A stretch of DNA of 64,000 bases. It comes from Candidula unifasciata (lineage: Eukaryota; Mollusca; Gastropoda; Stylommatophora; Geomitridae). Each line of letters opens with the position of its first letter. Within the stretch, counting starts at the first letter, position 1. A program made the position numbers and the translations under genes. The notes below the pieces were generated by a model, which worked only from the letters and a program-made list of their open reading frames with translations, did not search any database and was not told the DNA's origin. The stretch covers positions 1-64,000 of the forward strand of contig CAJHNH020002781.1 in the NCBI GenBank assembly GCA_905116865.2. Reading direction: 5' to 3'. This document shows, piece after piece, positions 12,454-24,400 of this stretch.

Positions 12454-15400
12454 GTCTCTGTGTACATGGCAAATCTCAAATTTCCTCATCAGTTTATAAT
12501 GCGCTTGGACCAGGTACACATGCGTGCACACATACACGCACACACGGAAACAAGAGACAAAGAGAGTGACAAAGACAATCAGATAGGTAGACACACAGAT
12601 GCACTCATTAATTTATTGATGGACATTGGCGCGCATTTACACATAAATACACACATACTCACACACACACACGTACACACACACACACACATAGAACTAC
12701 ATACATGCCCACCAACAGACTGACAGACACACTGAATTACACATGACACAGAGAGACACACATAGACATGCATATACAGACAGACACGCCCACCAAGAGA
12801 CAGATCCACTGGCACGCGCGCGCGCGCGCACACACTAACACAAACCACATGCGCGCACACACACACACACCCACCCACCCACCACTACCACCACCATCAT
12901 CATCATCATCTTCTTGTTGATTGGCTGGATAATTTCATACTGCTTCTTTATATCTTGTGACCTATGACAGCTGTATATATAAATATCTTTGTGTGTGAGT
13001 ATCATCAAAAGCCTTGCAGATTGCCTTTTATGATCGATTTTTTTCCACATTTCATTGTCTCCCTTGACATGTTGATTGTCTTTTGAATTTGTGAACGAAT
13101 ATGCTTTAAATTGTAATATTATTTATAAACCAAATGGATTAGCACAGTTGATAGTAATGTTGCTTGCCTGTTTGGTACTTTATAGATCAGTCTCCAGTTT
13201 TGCAAGATTCAGTTGTTTTAATATTAGTACAGTCCAGGATTCAAACCTCTTGATACAATTGTTGTTATTGATAGCACATTTATGTTCTGTTGGGTGACAG
13301 ATGTGTATTTAATAAGAATCATGAGAAACTATCAGTCAAATAAGTAGAACTATTCCACTTTACACAATCACCTCTTGAATGACAAAATGAAAGTCGTGGC
13401 TAGAAAGACTTCATCAGCATATGATACAAGTAAACAGTGATAACAGTTCCACACATGAATACATAAAATCACATATCTTTATGGCAGGTCTGATGTAAAA
13501 TTTATATAACACATTTACACACTAGCAGCTCTGTGTCACATGTCTTGCAAGAGTACGATGCTGGACAGGAAGTGGTCCAGACAGGAAGGGTTGGTAGGCA
13601 TATTAGGAGTTGCGACAGGGGATGTCTTAAATTTATGTTTAAGTAGGTGTGATGGGTCTGTGTGTGATTTTTGTTCACATGAAATGTAACATCATTGCAT
13701 GTTTGTATTTTTGCAGCTAACACATTTGAGAATCTCTCTGTATTGTCTGCTATGCAGGTCCTGTTATGACATGAATTAATTTCTAAAATTAGACTAAAGA
13801 GGATGCAAACAATAGAAAAGGTTATGCAAGTTTATTACCTGTCATATTTCTCTTTGGGGAGCTGCGGTAGCCTAATGGCTAGATGCTGACCTGTGACCTA
13901 AAGGTCCTGGGTTTGAACCACACTTGGCTCATTTAATTTAAAAAAAATGACTTTAGCTCCTAGGCTGATGCAGTCAGAAGTGGGTACCTCTTAGCGTCCT
14001 GGGAAATAAAGGCAGTGAGCCCATTGAAGGCCGACTGGTCTACAAAAATATGAATATGGCATCCTATGCCACATTAACGTGAAAAGGGTTCATTTTACTG
14101 TTTAACTTTATGCATTGCTTGGATAAGGAGAACTCACCGGGAATCCAAGAAATGGTTCTTCATATCATAATTTCCTTTTATTCAGATAAGAGTTCAAGCT
14201 AGAAAACAATTGCCTGGGATAAACAAATTGTACTTCACAACTGAGACAGTTTGAAGCAGTCTGCACTGTATCTTGTTAGATGTATTGTACATGCCACATG
14301 CATGTACCCTCAAATATAACACTTAACCCTCTCCAGCTAGAGAGTTGATCATCTCCAGCTGTTTTCCAGTTTCTGAGAACAGTTTATTTATTTTGTTTTC
14401 AGATATTATTATTATTATTACAACACTTTAACACTATTTCAGCAAATAAGTAATTAAACTGAAGGAGTATACGGAATAAGAGTGATATAATATTATGAAG
14501 AGTGCAGTCCATCCATTCTTTTGTATGCTTGATCATTTAAAAATTCAGTAGCTGGGGAACCAACATTTCTTGTACATATGACTATTTTCTGGTCTGAGTC
14601 AAAAGATCTTCCTATTCTCTTGGTAAAGGATTAATACATTTGGAAAAGCTTTACCTTGTCTAACAATGGATAGTTATTTTGTGAAGATCACTCAAACACC
14701 TTCTCCGTCCTCTTCTCATAGTAAAAGATTGACACATTTGGAAAGGCTTTACCTTGTCTAACAATGGATAGTTATTTTGTGAAGATCAATCTAATACCTT
14801 CTCCATCCTCTTCACATAGTAAAGGATTGATACATTTGGAAAGGATTTATCTTGTCTTACAAATGACGGTTATTTTGTGAAGATTGAAGATTACTGTAAC
14901 CTCTTCTCCTTCCTCTTCTCGTAGTAAAAGATTGAAACATTCGTAAAAGCTTAACTTTGTCTAATTTGTGAAGATCCCTGTAACACCCTCTGCTTCCTCT
15001 TCTCCTGGTTGACACAGTCTGTTATCACATGGCACTTAATGAATTAATTTGTATTTCATCAGGCACATCGTAACCTGGCCATCATGAACATCGGAGCTCC
15101 TGCTTGTGGCATGAATGCTGCCATTCGGTCATTTGTGAGAATTAGCCTGACCAAAGGTTTCAGAGTTCTGGGCATCCATGACAGCTTTGATGGTCTCATC
15201 AGAGGCGAGGTTTACCCTATGACCTGGACCCAAGTGCAAGGATGGGCTGGATCTGGTGGATCTTTACTGGGCACCAAAAAGTAAGCATCACTGTGTTGGT
15301 CTCATATGAAAGGGGAATCTGAGCACCTACGGGTATGTACAGAGTGCCTTCAAGATAACTCAACTCATAACTAATACAGGAAATGGATGAAACAAAACTG

Positions 15401-18400
15401 ATTTTCCTGAGAATAGTAAATTTAAATCTATTTTATTAATTTTTGTAATGTTGGCACTGTTCCTTCTTTCTAGATGATGTTGTTCCATTGTGCAGTAGAA
15501 CGCCATGAAGATCACAACATGTGGTTATACCAGTTGAGCTTCTTCAGACTCATACTTGAGGTAGAAGAACGGAGCACTTATAGGTTACTACCCATGTGCC
15601 ATGATGTTGATCCGTTGTTCAAACTTCAAATACTAGTTAACATAACGCTTGACCCGTTAGGATAATGGAGATGTATCGATGGAAGCACTAGCACATAAAA
15701 CCTGCCATCTTTCTCTGTCTTCTGCTTGATGAATAAGTGTGTGATAGCTTAGTCCTATTGCCTGATGTTATAATTCCAGGTCTTCTTTGCCCTTCTCTTC
15801 TTTGACTACCCTCCAATTTTTTTTTTTTTTCATCGAACACCGGCTGTGAATTCCAGTGGAAGGTCAGGTAATCGTCCGCTTGGACTTTTGGCTTTCACCT
15901 GGGCCTGATTTTTGCGTGTACAACCGTTTTTTATTTCCCTGCCTCATGGGCAGCTGTACGCCGACTTCGAAGGAAGACGTCAGGCCTATTTCTAGGGTGA
16001 CTGTGGCCATTGTTTTGTGTGGGTCGAGACGTTGCCTGATTTGTGTGGTGTCCACTTCGTCTCCTTTGCCGCAGGTATTGCCCCCGGAATACCCCTTTGG
16101 GTCAGCCCCCTGTGGAACAGTTAGCCCTCAAGGGAAGGCAGGGGCAGATCTTGGGCATTCCCCGCCATTCAAGGAGGCATCCATGTATGCAGAGCCGACA
16201 CATGGCGCTCTGGTTCTGGGCTCACCCAAGGAATCGTCACGTCCTGCACAAGCCTGCTTAACCTCACAACCGTATCAGGCTTCCCGCTCGACAGGGGCTG
16301 CGCCCTCTGGGGGTCAGCGGGGAGCAGCCCGCGGGTTTTGGACTTTTGTAACCACACAGATAGGTACATTCTTTTTTCTTCGCACGTTAGATTTCTTTGA
16401 CGAGCCGTTAGCCCGACAGATTTTACATCCTGCATCAGGCATATCGTTATCAGTTTTGTCCCAACACTCGGGCGAGTGGTGTCCTTGGGTGTGGACATTC
16501 GGTCTTTTTCAGTTCAATTCTAATTTTGAGGTCAGATTTTGATCAGTATGATCTAGTTTTGTCGGAAATTTAGGCTTAGCCATCCGATCGATGGATGGTT
16601 GCTGTTGTGGTGTACCACAGCGCGGTGACGACGACACTGAGGGTTTACCAAGGACATGAATGGCCAGCCTATGGATGGTTGCTGTTGTGGTGTACCCCAG
16701 CGCGGTGACGACGACACTGAGGGTTAACCAAGGATGTACATGAATGGCCAGCCTATGGATGGTTGCTGTTGTGGTGTACCCCAGCGCGGTGACGACGACA
16801 CTGAGGGTTAACCAAGGATGTACATGAATGGCCAGCCTATGGATGGTTGCTGTTGTGGTGTACCCCAGTGCGGTGGCGACGACACTGAGGGTTAACAGAG
16901 GATGTGCAGTAAACAATGTTCTCTTTATTCCGCCGTCTTTTAACAAGGGTTGTAATTTCTGGCCAAACGTTTGGAAGAGCCTGCTCATGTTCCTAATGAG
17001 TTGTGATAACAATTTTTTTCACCCAAGCGTTTGGGGGCGGGCTGATGAGAGCCACCCTGGGGGCCGCCAAACTCCGAGATCCCCTGGCAGCTCTGTTAAT
17101 GCTCATTTTGAGACATTATCCGTGGCGCAAAGGACGAGGACGTGCTGCCGGGGTCTTGCGTGAGGTTCCGTACAACCAGGATATTAAAGGACTGGCGCCC
17201 GAGTGACGTACGGAGTATCTCCTTATACACACCATGTTGGACTTAACTTCCCCTCACGCCTGTGACATAAATCACCGCGCCACTACCCTCCAATGTTCCT
17301 TGAGTCTTTGCAACAAATCATGTCCCACCAAGTGCCCGAACCAAGCTAGCTTGCGACATTTCACCACTGCCAAGAGAGGCTCCTGGTGTCCTGCAAATTT
17401 GTATATTTTGTCTCTGACGTATTTGTTAGTTTTGTGTTCTATATAACTAATTCGTAAAATACCATAAGACTATTTAAGGCCAAGATGAAGTTCCTTCTCT
17501 CTACAGCACAAAGCCTGGGCAGTATTGTTGAGACCATATGTTGCCCATGCAGCATGTTGCCCTTACTCAGCTTGCTTGGTTAACTCCAAGTGAAAAGCTA
17601 ACACCAGTACATTTAGAATAAAGCATGCCGGATAATCTGCCAAATTAGAAGAGCAGTGCTCTGTCCACCTGTCTGAGCTTCCCTCCTAGACCAGGTGCCA
17701 ACCAAGGATAAGGCTGTTTTTTAGTTACAGAAGATTGAAACACAAACTTGGCTGGTCGTGGAAAAGAAAATGTGTATAATAATTTCAGGCATTGTGCTCA
17801 AGATGCTGGCATTGGCAAGATTGCTTTGAAATTCACAGAATTTAAAATCGATGGACTCATGATTGTTGGAGGCTTTGAGGTGAGTGTTAGCTAGCCATTG
17901 TCCTTCTTCATGGTCTGCCTGAAAAAAAACTCTTTCTTTTGCCAGCTCTCCCGCCTTGTTTACTTTTATATTCAAGGAGACACTTTTACCCTGTGCCCAT
18001 CTTCATGTTGGTCGGCCTCTGCCCCTCCCTCCAGGTACCATGCCTTCTGCTATTATATTTTCCAATCCCCCATGGCGCTTGATATGACCAAAATATTTCA
18101 GCTTCCAAGACAATTTGCTATTTATAAACCAATCTTCCTTGATGTTTAGAGCATTTAAAATGTCAGTATTGCTTCTCTTCTGTGCCCATGGTATTCTGAG
18201 AATCTTTCTGTAGTATTTCAACTCAGAAGCCCATATTTTCTTTCCTAAGGACTGGGAGATAGTCCGCGACTCATTTTTGGATGTTGCTACAGGGAAGATG
18301 CATGGTCTCAACATTTTAATTGTCGATTTCCTTGCTGGTGCTTAACTGTAGACTTTTTATGCTACTTAATCTTTGCATGGCTAAGGCTTGCCTCCTTTTG

Positions 18401-21400
18401 ATTTTTCTCAGTCTCCATTGCTTGAGCCTAAATAGTCAAAGTTTGTTACATTTTTAATTTCTTCATCATTTATTGTTATTTTTGGGCAACAGCCAGTTTT
18501 GTCTGTGGACATTATTTTAGTTTTCTTTAAATTCAAGAATAGGTTTTGGTCTTCACTGTGTTTTTAGAAGTCATGATAAATTTTTTTGTCCCTTTACATT
18601 GTTTGAAAGGAGGACTATGTCATCTGCATAGCGAAGTTCTGGAATAGGGTTGCCATCCATTGTGAGCGGTTCATAACTGTCACAAGTCTGATCATTTTGC
18701 TTCAACGTTTGTATTTTATTGTTTTATTTTTACACTTTGTGCAACATTTAACTCATTCATACCATCACCTCACAGTATTTTAGATAACAAATGTCATTTA
18801 AACATTTACCAACTTGCTCTCATCCCGTTCTTGCATTGTCAGATGTATCACAGTTTTTACTTAATTCTATTCTGTTATAATTGTTTATTTGAAGTATTTA
18901 GACCTTTTTTTTTTAAATTTACTGTAAAAACTGCTTTATAAATAAAAAGTTGAAGTAACAGCTGTTTGGGACCGAAAAAAAAAAGAACTTAATAGCCTGT
19001 ATTTTAAAGTTTAAAGCAAAATTACAAATCTAATATCATTCTTGTTTTCAGGCTTTCCTCAGTGCTTACCAGTTGGAAGAGGCCCGAGAGAATTTCCCTT
19101 CCCTGTGTATCCCCATTGTTGCCATTCCCTGCACCATTAGCAACAATGTGCCAGGTTCTGACTTCTCGCTGGGAGCTGACACAGCTCTGAATGAAATCAC
19201 AGATGTACGTTGTCTAGCTTGATGGTTTTTTCTTTCTTTTTTTCCCTGTGTTTTATTCAAAAACCAAGTGTCTTTGTTTATAGTTTGATACAGGATTGGC
19301 AGGTCAGTTTCACCCTTTTTCAAATGAATCTCTTTTTTTTCCCCTCGTGTTTTGAGAACAATATTAAAGCCTAACCTGCACAGTCTGTGGCGACAGCACT
19401 AACCATGCAGCCCTAAATCCTCGGGCTCAGAGACACTTCCCTATACCTCACACACAACAGTGGTAAATGTGTACAGTTATGGCAGTGTTTTGGCAATATT
19501 TAAGTTAGGCTGATTGGTGGTTACCTATGACAGGGGCAGTGGTTGATTAATACATATGTCAGTTACATTGTTTGGTGGTTATCTGTGACGGGCGGTGGTT
19601 GATTAATACATATGTTAGTTACGTTGTTTGGTGGTTACCTGTGACAGGGGCGCTGGTTGATTATTACATATGTTAGTTACGTTGATTGGTGGTTGCCTGT
19701 GACAGGGGCGGTGGTTGATTAATACGTAAGTTAGTTGCGTTGTTTGGTGGTTACCTGTGACAGGGGCGGTGGTTGATTAATACATATGTTACGCTGATTG
19801 GTGGTTACCTGTGACATGGGCGGTGGTTGATTAATACATATGTTAGTTACGCTGTTTGGTGGTTACCTGTGATAGGGGCGGTGGTTGATTAATGCAAATG
19901 TTAGTTACGCTGAATATGACCTATTTTCTGTATATTCTTCCGTTATCCTGTCACCTTTACTGTTAATTTAATTTAAGTACCTGATGTTGAACAATCATGA
20001 GTTTCAGTATTGTTCTCATTCAGATCTGTGATCGGATCAAACAGTCCGCCACCGGCACCAAGCGACGTGTATTTGTAGCTGAGACTATGGGAGGTTACTG
20101 TGGCTACCTAGCCACCTTAGCCGGACTTGCCAGTGGTGCAGATGCTGCTTATATCTTTGAGGAAAAGTTCACTGTTACAGACCTCAAGGTCAGGCTTTTG
20201 ATTCATTGCATGGTCATTGTTACAATTGTTGCCTGTGATATTTGGAATATTTTAACTCTTTCAGGCCTAAGTAACGCATCTTACATTCAAAAGTTTCTAC
20301 CTAGAAGCCCATTGAACGCAAGACGCTTTGATTTTATGTCTCTTTTTACTACCCATTGGGTCTTTGATGCTACACCCCCCGGCACTGAAAGAGTTAGTGA
20401 ACTCTGTTGGACATTTATTTTCGCAGTTTGATGAATCTTTCTTGTTTAGTATTTTAATATCCTAAATGCTGTTGGCTCATATTTTCTTGTTTTGTTTTTG
20501 TTTTGTTTACTAATTTACTTGACATGTTCATCCTAACATTGCTAATGGATATCTTTGCAAGACAGTATTTTGAATGCCCATTGTACTTCTACCAACACAG
20601 ATTTTGTTTGAATTTTCCATTTTTTGTTTTTGTTTTTACATGACTTGCTTGTAGAACTATTATGAAATATAGTATAGTGGGTGTTATGATTTTATTTTTT
20701 GGTAATTTTTAAATATTGTATTTATGAGCTGCAGTTATGGTGTAGTTATGATGACTAATAAATTTATTTTCTGACACAGTGATCTGGGGTTCAAATCCTA
20801 CTCAAACAGTTCCAGAATAAACCCAGTTCATGCATGCAGTCTTTATTTTCTACCTTTCATCTCCCAGCGGAGCATAAACCAGCAACCAACTCTAGAACAG
20901 ACTGATCTAAACTTATTCATTTTTGTATTGGATTGTGCAGCAAATTTTTTTTTGGGGGGGGGGGGGGGGGGGGGTTACAGAATGAAGCAAGTTATTGCAC
21001 ACCAACATATCCTAGTTTTTTTCTCTGGTGGCGTGGTATAGTAGATTAGAACCATTCTTTACTTCCTTTGTGGTACAGGCAGTTCTTTGTTTCTAGCAGT
21101 AGTTACTTCCAGTACTTTTTCCTAGACATTTTATTTAGTCCCATTGAAATGGACGCTTTGTGGTGAGTACTGGCACTTTTGTTTCTAGAGGGAAAAAAAA
21201 AGCTCTGGGCACAGGTATGCATCAAGCACAAAGAACTCACTAATTTTGGAGGGTATCTTCCTTGTTTGGGTTCTCGGAACTCATTTTGATTGAAAATAAT
21301 AGATCCACCCCTAACAAGCACACCATAAAAGACAACTAAAATAAGACATCTAATTAAGAATTTGCTGAAATGGAATGTATTAAGATGCAGATATCACAGC

Positions 21401-24400
21401 CTTGCTGTAAACAACAACACAGCAAACCTTTTAAAGACTGAATGCAGAAGAAGAAAGAAGAGGTAATTTGGTTGGCATAATGTTGACCACAGCACCAGTT
21501 TGATCTAGAAAAGACCTAATGTTTACAAGACTAGACATGTATAGAATACCAGAAATATATACATTACCAGAAATGTATAAAATACCATAAATTATGAAAT
21601 GTAGAAATGTATAAAATGTCATAAATGTCACATGCGAGAAATGTATAAAATACCAGAAAAGTATAAAAAAACAAAAACCTAACATGGCAACCCTAATGGG
21701 ACTTTTTCTTAAAGAAATTTGTTGTTAAATGTTTGTTATACATATTTTTAAAACAAAATTGTTTTACACAATTTGCAGCAAGATGTTGAGCATCTGAAGG
21801 ACAAGATCACAAATGCTGGTGTTCAAAGAGGCCTTGTGTTGAGGTATACAATATTATTTCACATACAAGTAGTGTTTGTGTGATCATCTCATTGTACCTC
21901 CTGATGTGGTTTTAGAAAAATGTTTAGAATGCCTTAAGCACCACGGTGATTAATAAAACTGTTTTTAAGAAACATAAACACACAAATACAAAATCCACAA
22001 AATAGAAAGAAATAGTAATAATTTTTCAGCCATGTGATGGTGTAAGGATATCAAAGGAGATATGTCTGCCTGGACCACATACGGACAAGTTTTAAAGACA
22101 GGTGAATGGCAAGATAAGATGCCTAAGTAGGACTAAGATATAGGATGTAACCGACTCTTGACTAGAACGTCCTTGAGGTAAAGGTCATATTTGTAGGCCG
22201 CTTGGGAAAGTTCAGAGACAATCGTGCTTGTGGCAGGGTCTGCCAGCTTGCACTGCAATCCAGCTGGACCCTTTGGCCAGTGTTGTCCGAGCAGTAGTTT
22301 GCTGTAATAGTAAGTGTATGGATGCTTATGGTAACCACCTTGAGTACCTTAGTTTATTGTAGAAGTCAAAGGTAATTGGTTTCAGTTTCTTGATATCTGT
22401 GTAAATTTAGTATTGCAGTGTTAATACCCCGATGTCTGTGGCTTAGGAGTTGCGAGTCTCACTCGTAATTCCAACGTACTGCAATCGAAACCCACTGCTG
22501 GCTGCGTGGATTGTTATCATGGTATGGGGCGTCGCAGGTCGACCCAGCCTAAAATAGATACCAGGATGAATGTCTTTGGGAAGTATAAACGGCCGGCATA
22601 ATGCTGACCACATTACCCACCTAGTGCCGATGGTCTACAAAAATATGGGTGCTCTTCCCATATACACAATACGCCTAAAGGTGGAATAAGGGATCTTTAC
22701 TTATAATGGTAATGCCAGTTTTGTTTTCTTTTGCTAAAGTGTGTATACATTATTTGGCAGACTTTTTATATTCTTTTGCTTTGAGTTAAAATGGTGTTGA
22801 CAAATTAGTCATTTAAGAATTTTATTTTCTTCTTTAGAAATGAAAAAGCCAACAAAAATTACACAACTGACTTCATTAGCCGACTGTTCGCAGAGGAGGG
22901 GTACCCTGTATTTACGACTCGAATGAATGTGCTCGGCCATGTCCAGCAGGGAGGCTACCCGTCACCCTTTGATCGTAACTATGGAACTAAGATGGCTGCG
23001 AGAGGAGTAGAATGGCTGTCTGAGATGGTTGAAAAATACTCAACACCACAGGGTTGGTATTCAGTTTCCTGTATCTGTTCAACATCACAGGGTTGGTGTT
23101 CAATTTCCCGTATCTGTTCAACATCACAGGGTTGGTGTTCAGTTTCCTGTATCTGTTCAACATCACAGGGTTGGTATTCAGTTTCCTGTATCTGTTCAAC
23201 ATCACAGGGTTGGTATTCAGTTTCCTGTATCTGTTCAACATCACAGGGTTGGTGTTCAATTTCCTGTATCTGTTCAACATCACAGGGTTGGTATTCAGTT
23301 TCCTGTATCTGTTCAACATCACAGGGTTGGTATTCAATTTCCTGTATCTGTTCAACATCACAGGGTTGGTGTTCAATTTCCTGTATCTGTTCAACATCAC
23401 AGGGTTGGTGTTCAATTTCCCGTATCTGTTCAACATCACAGGGTTGGTGTTCAATTTCCTGTATCTGTTCAACATCACAGGGCTGGTATTCAATTTCCTG
23501 TATCTGTTCAACATCACAGGGTTGGTATTCAATTTCCCGTATCTGTTCAACATCACAGGGTTGGTATTCAATTTCCTGTATCTGTTCAACATCACAGGGT
23601 TGGTATTCAATTTCCTGTATCTGTTCAACATCACAGGGTTGGTATTCAATTTCCTGTATCTGTTCAACATCACAGGGTTGGTGTTCAATTTCCTGTATCT
23701 ATTCAACATCACAGGGTTGGTATTCAATTTTCTGTATCTGTTCAACATCAAAGGGTTGGTATTCAATTTCCTGTATCTGTTCAACATCACAGGGTTGGTA
23801 TTCAATTTTCTGTATCTGTTCAACATCAAAGGGTTGGTATTCAATTTCCTGTATCTGTTCAACATCACAGGGTTGGTATTCAATTTCCTGTATCTGTTTA
23901 TCATCACAGGGTTGGTATTCAATTTCCTGTATCTGTTCATCATCACAGGGTTGGTATTCAATTTCCTGTATCTGTTCAACATCACAGGGCTGGTATTCAA
24001 TTTCCTGTATCTGTTCAATACCACAGGGTTGGAATTCAATTTCCTGTATCTGTTCAACATCACAGGGTTGGTATTCAATTTCCTGTATCTGTTTAACATC
24101 ACAGGGTTCGTATTCAATTTCCTGTATCTGTTCAACATCACAGGGTTGGTATTCAATTTCCTGTATCTCTTCAACATCATAGGGTTCGTATTCAATTTCC
24201 TGTATCTCTTCAACATCACATGGTTGGTATTCAATTTCCTGTATCTCTTCAACATCACAGGGTTCGTATTCAATTTCCTGTATCTGTTCAATATCATGGG
24301 GTTGGTATTCAATTTTCTGTATCTGTTCAACATCAAAGGGTTGGTATTCAATTTCCTGTATCTGTTCAACATCACAGGGTTGGTATTCAATTTCCTGTAT

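Larger units (their letters stand above)
15818..17281 (-). mobile_element. VNTR-containing composite retroposon with poly(A) tail and 13-bp target duplication
   Basis: The perfect direct repeat ACTACCCTCCAAT flanks the unit at 15805-15817 and 17282-17294. A poly(A) tail, seen as T's at 15817-15830, marks the minus-strand 3' end. In minus-strand order it holds a GC-richer 5' module (17281-16910), four ~84-bp repeats (16905-16591), a middle module (16590-15990) that includes a Cys-bearing frame, and a SINE-B-like 3' module (15990-15831). It is 1464 bp in all. The whole unit therefore looks as if it was copied by a LINE machinery. The layout recalls SVA-type composites, but the modules are unrelated to SVA as far as I can see. 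Confidence 0.75.

Noticed and set aside
15856..16542. 228-residue plus-strand open frame
   Set aside because: It lies antisense in the composite retroposon and crosses module borders. No family resemblance.
17729..17788. Earlier acceptor for PFK exon 4
   Set aside because: AG at 17729-17730 gives an immediate stop in the required phase.
18003..18700. Assignment of the LINE to BovB specifically
   Set aside because: The C-terminal motifs are shared by several RTE-type LINEs. Without alignment only 'RTE-like' is safe.
20189..20431. Extension of PFK exon 6 past the donor as an open frame
   Set aside because: It runs past a good GTCAGG donor and loses all PFK similarity. Exon 7 joins in phase at 21779.
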